64,000 bases of DNA from Streptomyces turgidiscabies Car8 (GCF_000331005.1 NZ_AEJB01000361.1:1-64000), one strand, 5' to 3'. Positions 55,001 to 63,844 are shown, counted from the stretch's first letter. The notes: a model not told the origin generated them from the letters alone. Numbers and translations: made by a program.

Positions 55001-55500
55001 GGGGTGCGCGGCGCGGTGTCCAGGATGTCGAGGCTGTCGACGGCTCCCTCGTCCTGGTAGCCGACCTGCTTGCCGTCGCAGAACAGCTGCAGCCGCCACA
55101 TGTTCGTGCCGGAGCCCGCCTGCTGCGAGGTGGTGTCGTAGTCGTCGCCCCACAGGCGAACGGTGACGTAGGTGGTGTCGGTCGGGCTGACGACTACGTC
55201 GAACTCGAGCGTGCCGCCCCAGTACGTGGCCGGCTCGGTGGGGTTGAGGACACGGGCCTTCTGGCCGAGGCCTCCGGTGACCGTGTCGGAGAGCGTGGCA
55301 GTGAGACCGTGCGCCGACTCGGAGCTCCCGTTGCCGAAGACGACGATGTCCAGGGGCTTGCAGACGGCCGGCTCGAAGGCGGCGTCCGCGGCCGGGGCCG
55401 CGGCGGCGGACGGGGAGTTCAGCAGGCCGAGGCCGGCCGCGGCGACGCCGGTGGTGCCGGCGTACTTGAGGACATCACGTCTTCTGGGTGCGTTGGGCAC
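52087..55500 (-). CDS. Very large Tat-secreted lyase-like protein with tandem CBMs
   Basis: The 1,137-residue protein has a twin-arginine signal (RRRDVLKYAG). An N-terminal beta domain (about 45-225) is followed by an alpha-helical part (about 250-350). Two nearly identical carbohydrate-binding-like domains of 154 residues each come next (366-519 and 520-673). A second helical part (about 690-950) has NQSQICAIGLYQANRGL and a Tyr/His-rich YHQVSRAGLTRELGYVG. A C-terminal beta domain ends it. The helical parts look like one lyase-type toroid split by the CBM pair. The family cannot be named; a polysaccharide lyase is inferred from architecture and neighbours. Confidence 0.7.
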   Translation of the reverse strand: MPNAPRRRDVLKYAGTTGVAAAGLGLLNSPSAAAAPAADAAFEPAVCKPLDIVVFGNGSSESAHGLTATLSDTVTGGLGQKARVLNPTEPATYWGGTLEFDVVVSPTDTTYVTVRLWGDDYDTTSQQAGSGTNMWRLQLFCDGKQVGYQDEGAVDSLDILDTAPRTPGRFFFHTLPLPERLTRGRKKVKLEIRSMGRIWSYGQNVDQLYYKMTTPSRGIYRLYTHTEPYFVPPKGEVQGPAPLPKARTVEGPEILEAVRQRVAKDQKHYLTGANPAGMDAFAFQSLAEGYLWSGSPAYHDPAALDRVLRALDGRYMAWKNDATVMTGSDQQWQGFGRVGLVLALLWEHLGDRLDEKVTGSPYEISNPGFEEGGDTPMGWEVPGWGKTADASWSRDTTVNRSGSASLKVTASAANGFITVYNSPKTRVGKGKYTYGAWIRTDGVTGTGAHIDPLFFDAGGKLVGSDHRQFATTGTHGWEYVSIDLDTPDGATQVEMHLRLSGPGTAWFDSVDMVGPTELRNPGFEQGTGTPSGWEVPGWGKTADASWARDASVNRSGSASLRLAATAANGFVTAYNTAKLQVGKGKYTYGAWVRTDGVTGTGAHIDPLFFDASGKLVGGDHRQYAATGTHGWEQVSIDLETPSGATQVEFHLRLSGPGTAWFDDLAVVAPEATGTHEQPVRRAAYTDMLKSSRDYWRQHFPHYTNQSQICAIGLYQANRGLGLLAPDLALPEDKARDYLYQSLGMKPYLGKEDKDGNPTKPLGESYHQVSRAGLTRELGYVGSYGEVHDWLVMMYESVTRGYRAQEAPELREQMVKIIKARGRFRVVDVDETGARVSRIETVVGWRNEVYPGEVAYASRTAWDSHPLMSAVVFKDPDIVGWTQEMVDDGQFYRQLDLLVHHTWTRVGLAALRLVSRDWDAFQALPARPGRIPTAWDRPDFVFTDEENGVLAVKNGEELLFASLYWRARQGVNDYARIHHLTPTDQRSATIRQRSAGATDDTYTVHDWILWDYAINDPGAGHIPPGGFPPPGDTLHQALKGDVYPLAPVPADVPDPAMGVDFEGVETMLVGRAPFYLCEYGDYLIAMNTSTERTYTLPARQDFGPARDLATGRVIGAGQRPKVGPRSTLVLYRGRRAAG
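53482..54405 (-). repeat. Tandem duplication of a CBM-encoding unit
   Basis: Two direct 462-bp units (54405-53944 and 53943-53482) encode domains with nearly identical sequence, for example shared GWEVPGWGKTADASW and VGKGKYTYGAW. Nucleotide similarity is high along the whole unit, so the duplication or its homogenisation is recent. Confidence 0.88.
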
Positions 55501-55510
55501 GGCTGATCCT

Positions 55511-56377
55511 TTACTTGAGGCTGCCCATGAGGATTCCGCTGCGCCAGTACTTCTGGAGCGCGAACATGAAGACCGCGAGCGGAACGATGGACAACAGGGA
55601 CCCGGTGAGGACGAGGGTGTTCATGTCGCGGGCGGTCTGCGCCTGCTGGAGCCAGGAGTACAGCCCGAGGCTCACAGGGAACGTGCGCTCACCGGTGAGC
55701 ATGAACAGGGGCAGGAAGAAGTTGTTCCAGATGTTGATGAATTCGAGCATGAAGATGGTGATGCCGCCGGTCCGCATCAGCCGCAGCGCGACCGACCAGA
55801 AGATCCGCAGCTCCCCGGCGCCGTCGAGACGGGCCGCTTCCATCAGTTCGGTGGGGACGGAGCTGTCCGCGTACACCTTGCCCAGGTAGACCCCGAACGG
55901 ATTGATGAAGTACGGGATGAGTACCGACCAGATGGTGTTGGTCAGGCCGATCTGGGCGAAGACGAGGTACAGCGGGAAGGCCAGCAGGGTGCTCGGCAGC
56001 AGCGAGGCACCGACGATGACCGCGAAGAACGCGCCCCGGCCCCGGAAGTCGAACTTCGACAGCCCGTACCCGGCGGCGAGCGAGACCAGGGTGGAACCGG
56101 CCGCGCCGAGTGTGGAGTAGAGGATCGAGTTGCCGATCCAGCGGTTGAACACCCCGTCGTGGTAGGTCCAGATCTCCTGGACGTTGTCCGCCAGGTGGTT
56201 GGAGGAGAACCACAGTCCGAAGGTGGAGTACAGGTCCGTCTGGTTCTTGGTCGCGGAGACGATCAGGAACCACGTCGGGGCGAGTGAGTAGATCAGGAAG
56301 AGGACCAGCAGGCCGGTGGTGAGCGCCACCGCGCGGCGGGTGGGGCGCACGCCGCCCCCGGATACGGCAGCGCTCAT
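55511..56377 (-). CDS. Carbohydrate ABC transporter permease (MalG type)
   Basis: The 288-residue membrane protein has six helices and the EAA loop EAARLDGAGELRIFWSVALR. Its ATG overlaps the preceding permease stop (ATGA), and the large lyase-like gene follows after 10 nt. It is part of the second importer of the window. Confidence 0.92.
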   Translation of the reverse strand: MSAAVSGGGVRPTRRAVALTTGLLVLFLIYSLAPTWFLIVSATKNQTDLYSTFGLWFSSNHLADNVQEIWTYHDGVFNRWIGNSILYSTLGAAGSTLVSLAAGYGLSKFDFRGRGAFFAVIVGASLLPSTLLAFPLYLVFAQIGLTNTIWSVLIPYFINPFGVYLGKVYADSSVPTELMEAARLDGAGELRIFWSVALRLMRTGGITIFMLEFINIWNNFFLPLFMLTGERTFPVSLGLYSWLQQAQTARDMNTLVLTGSLLSIVPLAVFMFALQKYWRSGILMGSLK

Positions 56378-57327
56378 GACATCTTCCTGTTCGTGGCCCG
56401 GTAGAAGACGAAGGCGAGGATGCCGGTGACCACGGCCAGGACCAGCGACTCGGCGGCGGCGTACTGGTAGTCACCGGTCTTGAACGCCTTGTCGTAGATC
56501 TCCATCATCGGAGTGAAGTCGGTGTTGATCGACTCCGGCGCGATCTGCCGCAGCAGCAGTGGTTCGGCGAACAGCTGCAGCCTCCCGATGAGGGAGAACA
56601 TGCCGGTCAGCACCAGGATGCCGGTGATGTTGGGAATCTTGACCGACCAGGCGATCCGCCACTCCCTGGCCCCGTCCAGTCGGGCCGCCTCGTACAGCTC
56701 GCGGGGCAGCGCCTGTAGCGAGGCGGAGATCAGGATCATGTTGAAGCCGATCCCCTGCCAGGTCAGCAGATTGCCCAGGGAGAGGTAGGTGTTGAGGCCG
56801 CCGAAGAAGGTGATGTCCGTGCCGGCGCCGTGCGCGAGGTCGAGCAGCGGAGAGCCCGTCGGGCTGTAGAGGAACAGCCAGATCACGGTGGACACCACGG
56901 CGGGCACCACGTACGGGATGAGCAGCGCCGCGCGGAAGAACCGCACCGCACGGGCGGCCACCCCGTCCAGGAGCAGGGCGAGCAGCAGCGACAGGCCCAG
57001 CATCACCGTGATCTGAGCCGCTCCGAACAGCAGCGTGCGCAGCATGCTCGACCAGAAGGCGCCGTCGCCGAGGATGGAGGCGAAGTTGGAGAAGCCGGTG
57101 AAGACGACCCGGGTCGGGCCGAAGCCCAGCCCGCTGCTCTTCTTCTCCCTCAGGCTCTGGCTGAAGGCATAGCCGATCGGCACGACGTACGTGGCCAGGA
57201 AGCCGAGCAGGAAGGGCAGTGCGAACAGCAGTCCCTTGTGGGCTCCCCGGCTCCCGGCCCGGCGGGGGGAGGGCCGCCGGGCCGGGGAGTCGGTGGCGAC
57301 CTTGGGGGGTCGCGTCAGGGTGGACAC
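56374..57327 (-). CDS. Carbohydrate ABC transporter permease (MalF type)
   Basis: The 317-residue membrane protein has a basic Pro/Arg-rich N-terminal tail and six helices. The EAA loop is EAARLDGAREWRIAWSVKIP. It follows the binding-protein gene by 48 nt and is coupled to the MalG-type gene. Confidence 0.92.
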   Translation of the reverse strand: MSTLTRPPKVATDSPARRPSPRRAGSRGAHKGLLFALPFLLGFLATYVVPIGYAFSQSLREKKSSGLGFGPTRVVFTGFSNFASILGDGAFWSSMLRTLLFGAAQITVMLGLSLLLALLLDGVAARAVRFFRAALLIPYVVPAVVSTVIWLFLYSPTGSPLLDLAHGAGTDITFFGGLNTYLSLGNLLTWQGIGFNMILISASLQALPRELYEAARLDGAREWRIAWSVKIPNITGILVLTGMFSLIGRLQLFAEPLLLRQIAPESINTDFTPMMEIYDKAFKTGDYQYAAAESLVLAVVTGILAFVFYRATNRKMS

Positions 57328-57375
57328 GGGTGTCTCCAGAGGTGGGTCCTACAGAGGCGGGGCCTACAGGGGAGG

Positions 57376-58704
57376 TCAGCTGCCGGCGACGGCCTTGATG
57401 CCCTTGCGGTTGAGGTCGTCCACGGTCCACTTCTGCAGCGAGGTCAGCATGTCCTTGACCGTCAGCTGCTTCTTCATGACCTTGCCCCACTGCTTCTGCA
57501 TCTCGGAGTACATCGCCGCGTAGTTCGGCCCGTACTGCCACTGCTCGCCGACCCGCGAGGCCGCCGTGGTAATCACCTGCGCGCTGTCCGACTTCCCGTT
57601 GAACATCCCGGTCGGGATGATCTTGTCGACGTACGGCGAGACGTCCTTGACGGCGGGGAACAGGCCCGACTTGGAGTCCGGGTCGGTGAGCGCCGTCAGT
57701 GACTCCTTGCTGCTGCTCAGCCAGGCGGCGAACTCGGCGGCGCGGTCGGGGTACCTACAGCCCTTGAGGACGCCGGTGGTGTCGAAGTTACTGGAGGTCT
57801 GCGGCTTGGCGGTGTCGAAGGCCGGCGAGTCGGCGAGCTGCCACTTGCCCTTGGACTTGGGGAAGTTCGTGTCGTAGATCGGCAGCTGCCAGGTCGAGCT
57901 GGTCATCGCGATGGTCTTGCCGAGGTCCCAGGTCTTGAAGACACCCGGGTCGGCGTACGACGCGTTGGAGGCGAGGTCGTTGTCGACGAGCTGCTGGACG
58001 ATGTCACCGGCCTTGAGCGCCTCGGGAGAGGCGAAGTCGATGACCCAGTGGTCGCCGTCCACCTTGTACCACTGCGCGCCGGCCTCCCAGGACAGGTCGA
58101 CGAGCGAGCTCGGGTCCTCGCCCGCCATGTTGTAGATCTTGACGTCCTTGTCCTTCTCCTGGACCTTCTTGCCCGCGGCGATCAGGTCGTCCCAGGTCTT
58201 CGGGGCCTCGATCCCGTACTTCTGGAACAGGTCCGCGCGGTAGGCGGTGAACAGCGGCGCCGACCCCATCGGAATGCCGAAGGTGGTGCCTCCGGGGCTG
58301 ACCGCGTTCCACGCGGCGACCGTGTACGCGTCCTTGTGCTTGGCCGCGACCTCGCTGATGTCGGTCAGCAGTCCGTCGGCGGCGAAGCTCGCCAGGTTCA
58401 TCCCGTCCATCTTGGACAGACAGGGCGCGGTGCCCGCGTTCACCGCGGCCCGCAGCTTCTGGTAAGCGGTGTCACCCGCAGCGTTGACGAACTTGATCTG
58501 CGTCTCGGGGTGCTTCTTGTTCCACACCTCGGCCTGCGCCTCGATGCCGTCCGTCCAGCTCCAGAACTCCAGCGTGACGTTGCCCTTCGTGGCCGCCGAG
58601 GCGTCGGTGCCGGAGTCGTCAGAGCAGGCGGTCAGCAGCAGCGAGAGAGAAGCGGCGGCGGCCACCGAGACAAGGACCCTGGGGCGCATACCGGACTTGG
58701 ACAT
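57376..58704 (-). CDS. Extracellular sugar-binding lipoprotein
   Basis: The 442-residue CUT1-type binding protein has a Sec-type signal with lipobox LLTACSDD (C27). The mature part has VTLEFWSWTDGIEAQ and NMAGEDPSSLVDLSWEAG. GGAGG precedes the ATG at 58704. First gene of the seven-gene operon ending at 48443. A LacI-type operator lies about 100 nt upstream. It probably binds an oligosaccharide released by the large lyase-like enzyme. Confidence 0.93.
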   Translation of the reverse strand: MSKSGMRPRVLVSVAAAASLSLLLTACSDDSGTDASAATKGNVTLEFWSWTDGIEAQAEVWNKKHPETQIKFVNAAGDTAYQKLRAAVNAGTAPCLSKMDGMNLASFAADGLLTDISEVAAKHKDAYTVAAWNAVSPGGTTFGIPMGSAPLFTAYRADLFQKYGIEAPKTWDDLIAAGKKVQEKDKDVKIYNMAGEDPSSLVDLSWEAGAQWYKVDGDHWVIDFASPEALKAGDIVQQLVDNDLASNASYADPGVFKTWDLGKTIAMTSSTWQLPIYDTNFPKSKGKWQLADSPAFDTAKPQTSSNFDTTGVLKGCRYPDRAAEFAAWLSSSKESLTALTDPDSKSGLFPAVKDVSPYVDKIIPTGMFNGKSDSAQVITTAASRVGEQWQYGPNYAAMYSEMQKQWGKVMKKQLTVKDMLTSLQKWTVDDLNRKGIKAVAGS

Positions 58705-58803
58705 CGGTCCTCCACGAAAGGAATGGGACGGCGCCTGCACGTGGGGGAACGGCGCGGTCAGGGCGACGCGAGGGGAGAGAAACGGGTACTGCGCGGCGAG
58801 GCA

Positions 58804-58815
58804 GTAATCGTTTGT
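58804..58815 (-). promoter_or_regulatory. LacI-type operator, minus-strand operon
   Basis: The sequence GTAATCGTTTGT shares the 13-mer GCAGTAATCGTTT (58801-58813) exactly with the operator before the lacI gene at 62282. It lies about 100 nt upstream of the binding-protein gene. Confidence 0.65.
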
Positions 58816-58985
58816 TGTCGTGGACGGTACGACCGAGGGAGCCAGATCCACAAGAGGTGGCGCCGGATTGTTTCGCTCGACTTTCCAGAACGTTACCTGT
58901 CGATGCGCCTGACCATGGACGTTCGCGCCATCGCGGGGCAGGTGGGTGGACTCTCTGTGACGTACCTGTGTCGCAGAGCTGGTCA

Positions 58986-59027
58986 TTGACCGGGTTCTCT
59001 GGGGCTTCTAGCGTGGAATACGTTTAC
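58986..59027 (+). promoter_or_regulatory. Promoter and operator of the dehydrogenase/GH127 arm
   Basis: TTGACC (58986-58991), a 17-nt spacer and TAGCGT (59009-59014) are followed by GAATACGTTTAC (59016-59027) at the predicted start. It shares CGTTTAC with the 62204 operator, so LacI binding here would block transcription. Confidence 0.65.
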
Positions 59028-59081
59028 TGTGACGCTCAGGCTTGTCGCCGGCCGATCCCGGCGCCCCTCCCCAGGAGCAGC

Positions 59082-60095
59082 ATGCATACGTCAGTGCCGC
59101 CGTTCGCCCTCTTCGCCATGAATCCGGTACATCTGCCCGAACTCTTCCCGCCTCCGCTGCTGACCCGCCTCCAGCAACTGGCGCGGGTCGACCTCACGCT
59201 CGTCGCCCAGGACTTCTCCGATCCCGCCGTGGCCGAGGCCCTGGGCCGCGCCGAGGTACTGGTCACCGGCTGGGGCTGCCCGCACCTCGGCGCGGAGGTA
59301 CTGGCGGCGGCGCCGCGACTGCGCGCCGTCATGCACGCCGGCGGCAGCGTCCGCCACCTCGTGGGTGAGCCGTTCTGGGAGCGCGGTCTCACCCTCTCCA
59401 GCGCGGTGCGGGCCAACGCCCTGCCCGTGGCCGAGTACACGCTCGCCGCGATCCTGCTGGCCGGCAAGGACGCCTTCGGGCTGCGCGAACGCTTCCGGGC
59501 CGAGCACGTCTACCCCGCTGCGACGGAGTACGTGACGGTCGGCAACCTCGGCCGCCGGGTCGGTCTGATCGGCGCCTCCCGGGTGGGCCGCCGGGTCCTG
59601 GAACTGCTGCGGCCCTTCGAGCTGTCGGTGAGCCTCCACGACCCCTACGTCGACGCCGCCCAGGCCGCGGAACTGGGCGCGGTCCCGCTGGGCCTCGACG
59701 AGTTGCTGCGCACCAGTGACATCGTCAGCGTGCACGCCCCCGACACCCCGCAGACCCATCACATGCTCAACCGCGAGCGGCTGGCGCTCATCCCCGACGG
59801 CGGCGTCCTCATCAACACCTCACGGGGCGCCCTCGTCGACCACACCGCGCTCACCGAGGAACTGGTGAACGGCCGGCTCAGCGCGATCCTGGACGTCACC
59901 GACCCCGAGCCGCTGCCCGCGGACTCCCCGCTCTACCGCCTTCCGAACGTGTTCCTCACGCCGCACATCGCCGGCTCCCTCGGCAACGAACTGGCCCGCC
60001 TCGGCGGCACGGTGGTGACGGAACTGGAACGCCTGACGACGGGGCTGCCGCCTGCCCACCCGGTCCACCGGGCCGAACTGGCGATCAGCGCCTGA
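59082..60095 (+). CDS. D-isomer-specific 2-hydroxyacid dehydrogenase
   Basis: The 337-residue NAD-dependent enzyme has the Rossmann motif VGLIGASRVGRRVLELL, with Ala in place of a usual Gly. Arg/Glu/His-type active-site motifs are NTSRGALVDHTALTEEL and LTPHIAGSLGNELARLG. It would oxidise or reduce a 2-hydroxy acid, perhaps derived from a uronate. AGGAG lies before the ATG at 59082; longer frames cross the promoter. It is followed by the GH127 gene. Confidence 0.88.
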   Translation: MHTSVPPFALFAMNPVHLPELFPPPLLTRLQQLARVDLTLVAQDFSDPAVAEALGRAEVLVTGWGCPHLGAEVLAAAPRLRAVMHAGGSVRHLVGEPFWERGLTLSSAVRANALPVAEYTLAAILLAGKDAFGLRERFRAEHVYPAATEYVTVGNLGRRVGLIGASRVGRRVLELLRPFELSVSLHDPYVDAAQAAELGAVPLGLDELLRTSDIVSVHAPDTPQTHHMLNRERLALIPDGGVLINTSRGALVDHTALTEELVNGRLSAILDVTDPEPLPADSPLYRLPNVFLTPHIAGSLGNELARLGGTVVTELERLTTGLPPAHPVHRAELAISA

Positions 60096-60212
60096 GGACT
60101 TCGACGCCCACCCGCCGGCCGAGGACGCCGCCCGCCCGCCCGGGCTCCCGCAACGCCGATCCCGTCGCACCCCACCCCACCCCAGCCCGTCCCTCTTCCC
60201 TCGGAGACACCC

Positions 60213-62177
60213 TTGAACACCATTCAGGCCGGACCGGTCCACCCCTCCCCACGTGCCGTCTCACCCCTGCGTCCCGCCTCCGCGGCCCGCATCGAGGGCG
60301 GCTTCTGGGCCGAACGTCGCCGGGTCAACGCCCGGATCTCCCTCGCCGAGGGCCCGGGGCGGCTGGAGCAGGCCGGCAACCTGGCCAACTTCCGTGCCGC
60401 CGCGGCCCCGCGCACCGACGGCGCGGACACCCCGTCCGGCACCGGCTTCTCCGGCGACTTCCAGTTCCAGGACTCCGACGTCTACAAGTGGCTGGAAGCC
60501 GCCTGCTGGCAGCTCGCGGACACTCCCGACGAGACACTCGCCACCGAGGTCGAAGCCATCGTCGAGCTGATCGCCGCCGCCCAGCGCGAGGACGGCTACC
60601 TCCAGACGTACTACCAGCTCGGCGGCGGCATTCCCTGGACCGAGCCGGGCTGGGGACACGAGCTGTACTGCGCGGGACATCTGATCCAGGCCGCCGTGGC
60701 GCACCACCGGGCCACCGGTTCCGACCGGCTGCTCGCCGTGGCCCGCCGGCTCGCGGACCACATCGACTCCGTCTTCGGCCCTGGCAAGCAGGTGGACACC
60801 GTCTGTGGCCATCCCGAGGTGGAGACCGCCCTCGTCGAACTCCACCGGACGACCGACGAGAAGCGGTACCTGGACCTCGCCCGCTACTTCCTGGAACGCC
60901 GCGGTCACGGCACCCTCTCCTCCGGCGCCGACCGGGGCCACGACCGCGACCCGGGGCCCGAGTACTGGCAGGACCACACGCCGGTCCGCGCGGCGGACGA
61001 GGTCACCGGCCACGCCGTACGCCAGCTCTACCTCCTCGCCGGAGCCGCCGACCTGGCCGCGGAGACCGGCGACACGGAACTCCGCACGGCGCTGGAGCGG
61101 CTGTGGCGGGACATGGTCACGACCAAGACCTACCTCACCGGCGCCGTCGGCTCCCGGCACGACTGGGAGGCCTTCGGCGACGCCCACGAACTGCCGGCCG
61201 ACCGCGCCTACGCCGAGACCTGCGCCGCCATCGCCTCCGTCCACTTCTCCTGGCGCATGGCCCTGCTCACCGGCGAGGCCCGCTACTCCGACCTCGTCGA
61301 GCGCACCCTGTTCAACGGCTTCCTGGCCGGCGCCGGTCTCGACGGCCGCACCTGGCTGTACGTCAACCCGCTTCATCGGCGGGCCCGTTCACACGAACGC
61401 CCCGGCGACCAGACCGCCCACCGCACCCCCTGGTTCCGCTGCGCGTGCTGCCCGCCCAACGTCATGCGCCTGCTCGCCGGGCTCCCGCACTACCTGGCCA
61501 CAGCCGACGACAGCGGTCTGCAACTGCACCAGTACGCCACGGGCGTCTACGGCGGCGACGGCCTCACCGTACGGGTGACGACGGAGTATCCGTGGGAGGG
61601 CACGGTGACCGTCACCGTGGACGAGGCTCCCACCGCCCTGCCGCGCACGCTCTCCCTACGCCTGCCGGCGTGGTGCGCCGACCACACCCTGACCGTGAAC
61701 GGCACCACCGTCGAAGACGGGGCCGACTCCGGCTGGCTGCGCATCACCCGCGCGTTCACCCCCGGCGACACCGTCCGCCTCGACCTCGCGATGCCGGCCC
61801 GGCTCACCGTCCCTTCCTCACGCGTCGACGCCGTCCGGGGCTGCGCCGCCGTCGAACGCGGTCCGCTGGTCTACTGCCTGGAGCGGACCGACCAACCGGG
61901 GCGCCTGGACCCGGACACGATCGCTGTGCCGCCGGACACGCCACTGACCGTGCGCAGCCGCCCCGAACTGCTCGGCGGGGTGCGAACGGTGAGCGTCGCG
62001 GGGAACCGGCTCCGCGCCGACGATACGTCCGGCGACTGGCCCTACCTGCCGTACACGTCGGCGACTTCCGGCGAACCCCACGAGAGCGTCGAGCTGACGG
62101 CGGTGCCGTACTACGCCTGGGCCAACCGCGAGCCGGGCGCCATGCGGGTCTGGCTGCCGCTGGCCGCCCGCGGGTAG
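60213..62177 (+). CDS. GH127 beta-L-arabinofuranosidase
   Basis: The 654-residue enzyme is of the HypBA1 (DUF1680) family. The zinc/active-site pattern is conserved: E319, E335 and C337 (YAETCA), and C412-C413 (CACCPPN), with spacing matching E322, E338, C340, C417 and C418 of the characterised enzyme. It cleaves beta-L-arabinofuranosides, such as those on hydroxyproline-rich glycoproteins. The TTG start at 60213 has GGAG upstream. It is cytoplasmic, with no signal peptide. Confidence 0.9.
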   Translation: MNTIQAGPVHPSPRAVSPLRPASAARIEGGFWAERRRVNARISLAEGPGRLEQAGNLANFRAAAAPRTDGADTPSGTGFSGDFQFQDSDVYKWLEAACWQLADTPDETLATEVEAIVELIAAAQREDGYLQTYYQLGGGIPWTEPGWGHELYCAGHLIQAAVAHHRATGSDRLLAVARRLADHIDSVFGPGKQVDTVCGHPEVETALVELHRTTDEKRYLDLARYFLERRGHGTLSSGADRGHDRDPGPEYWQDHTPVRAADEVTGHAVRQLYLLAGAADLAAETGDTELRTALERLWRDMVTTKTYLTGAVGSRHDWEAFGDAHELPADRAYAETCAAIASVHFSWRMALLTGEARYSDLVERTLFNGFLAGAGLDGRTWLYVNPLHRRARSHERPGDQTAHRTPWFRCACCPPNVMRLLAGLPHYLATADDSGLQLHQYATGVYGGDGLTVRVTTEYPWEGTVTVTVDEAPTALPRTLSLRLPAWCADHTLTVNGTTVEDGADSGWLRITRAFTPGDTVRLDLAMPARLTVPSSRVDAVRGCAAVERGPLVYCLERTDQPGRLDPDTIAVPPDTPLTVRSRPELLGGVRTVSVAGNRLRADDTSGDWPYLPYTSATSGEPHESVELTAVPYYAWANREPGAMRVWLPLAARG

Positions 62178-62203
62178 ACGTCGGCGCGGTCAACATGCCC
62201 GCA

Positions 62204-62215
62204 GTAATCGTTTAC
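62204..62215 (+). promoter_or_regulatory. LacI-type operator before the regulator gene
   Basis: GTAATCGTTTAC is a near-palindrome with central CG, as in many LacI operators. It lies 67 nt upstream of the lacI start. The shared 13-mer with 58801 is exact. Confidence 0.7.
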
Positions 62216-62281
62216 CAAGATTCGGGAACCGGTCGCACCCTTCTGTGTCCGCGAGGATGCTCAGTGCAGTAACGTCAAGGT

Positions 62282-63400
62282 GTGACAGCGAACGGAAACG
62301 GTTCTCCCCCAACGCCCGCCTCCCAGGCTTCTAGGCGTCGGCGCAAGAACCAGGCAGGTGAAGAGCGCCCCAGCACGATTCGCGATGTCGCCGAACGGGC
62401 GGGGGTGTCGGTAGCAACCGTTTCCAGGGCCCTGGCCGGCAACTATCCCGTGTCGGCCGCCACCCGGGAGCGCATCATGGCTGCCGTGGAGTCGCTGCAC
62501 TACGTGGTGAACGTCCACGCCAAAGCCCTCTCCGGTCGGGTGGCCGGTCCCGTCGCACTGGTCCTGCGGGACATCACCGGGCCGTCGCTGGCCCATGTCG
62601 CCGCCGGGGTCGAGCAGGAGGCGGCCCTGCGGGGCCGGCTGAGCCTGGTCTGCGCCACTCACGGAGACACTGCCCGCGAGGACGACCTGGTGCAGTTGAT
62701 GCGCGAGCAGCACGCGGCCGCGGTGGTCCTCGTCGGCGGGGCAGTGCAGGACGAGGTCTACTTCCAGCGCATGACCGAGTACGCGCGCGCCCTGGACGCC
62801 GCCGGGTCACGTCTGGTCCTGGTCGGCCGCCCGCCCCTGCCCGGGCATCACCCAGTCACCGTCGTGGACTACGACAACCGCGGAGGCGCCTTCCAGGCCG
62901 CAGACCATCTGTTCGTCCAAGGCCACCGGCGCGTCCTCTTCCTGGGCGGCGACCCACAACTCAGTACGGGGGCGCAACGGAGGGAGGGCTACCTCCACGC
63001 CCTGCGCGCGCACGGCGTGGAGTACGCGGAAGAACTGGACGTCCCCGGTCCGTACACCCGCGTCTCCGGCTACCAGCGCACGAGGGACGCGCTGAAGGCG
63101 GGGGTCGATTTCACGGGCGTCCTCGCGGGGACGGACATGGTGGCCCTCGGTGCGTTGGCCGCGCTCCGCGACGCCGGCCTGAACGTCCCCCGGGACATCT
63201 CCCTGGTGGGCTTCGACGACGTCCCCTTCGCCTCGGACCTGACCCCGTCGCTCACGTCGGTCCGGGTGCCGTACGAGGATCTCGGCAGAACAGCGGTCCG
63301 GCTCGCCCTGGAGCACAGCGAACGCATCAGCGGCGACGACCATGTCGTCCTCAGTACGCAACTGGTGATCCGTCAGTCCGTACGCCGCCCCCGTCCGTAA
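62282..63400 (+). CDS. LacI-family regulator of the arabinoside island
   Basis: The 372-residue regulator has a helix-turn-helix and hinge (TIRDVAERAGVSVATVSRAL, about residues 32-51) after a basic N-terminal tail. A periplasmic-binding-type effector domain follows. The start is GTG at 62282; a TAACGT hexamer ends 6 nt before it, so the transcript may be leaderless. It should bind the three GTAATCGTTT-type sites before its own gene and both arms of the island. Confidence 0.9.
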   Translation: MTANGNGSPPTPASQASRRRRKNQAGEERPSTIRDVAERAGVSVATVSRALAGNYPVSAATRERIMAAVESLHYVVNVHAKALSGRVAGPVALVLRDITGPSLAHVAAGVEQEAALRGRLSLVCATHGDTAREDDLVQLMREQHAAAVVLVGGAVQDEVYFQRMTEYARALDAAGSRLVLVGRPPLPGHHPVTVVDYDNRGGAFQAADHLFVQGHRRVLFLGGDPQLSTGAQRREGYLHALRAHGVEYAEELDVPGPYTRVSGYQRTRDALKAGVDFTGVLAGTDMVALGALAALRDAGLNVPRDISLVGFDDVPFASDLTPSLTSVRVPYEDLGRTAVRLALEHSERISGDDHVVLSTQLVIRQSVRRPRP

Positions 63401-63767
63401 GGCCGTTGAGACTCCTCGTCCGTTCGGTCGGGAACCCTGGACGGCGGGAACAACTCCGCAGATCCCGCCCTGGGTCACTCCGCCCCCGCCAGGGCAATAT
63501 CACCCAGTCCCGCAGTCCTCTTGGCAACCTCCCACTTCGTTCATACCGACTTCCACTCCAGAAAGAGGCCCGCAGCGGTGTACTCCCGCAGCCCGGACCA
63601 CCACCCATCCACAATAGCGAGGGCAACGACCAACGCAGCACTTCGTGCGCAAGTCGCAGCCGGGGCGAGTGCAAACCCTCCGTCAACGCATTGGGTGCCC
63701 GTGTCTCCAGCCTGCCGGTGGCCCTTCGTCCTCTCACCCGGCGGAGGAGTTGGACAGCACGCGACGC
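63401..63767. other. Gap without a supported gene
   Basis: No frame with a ribosome site or family match is visible here. It separates the lacI gene from the convergent partial gene at the window end. Confidence 0.5.
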
Positions 63768-63807
63768 AGACGCCCGGCGCACCCTGTCGTGAGCGCGCCG
63801 GGCGTCT
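63768..63807. terminator. Terminator of the partial minus-strand gene
   Basis: AGACGCCCGGCGC (63768-63780) pairs with GCGCCGGGCGTCT (63795-63807), a 13-bp perfect stem, about 40 nt after the stop of the partial gene. Confidence 0.75.
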
Positions 63808-63844
63808 ATCCCCCGTTTGACCGTAGACGAGAAACTACTTGACG

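Noticed and set aside
51802..55506. 1,234-codon plus-strand frame over the large lyase-like gene
   Set aside because: It mirrors the minus-strand gene, which has a Tat signal, coupled neighbours and repeated domains. The plus-strand protein has no recognisable domain.
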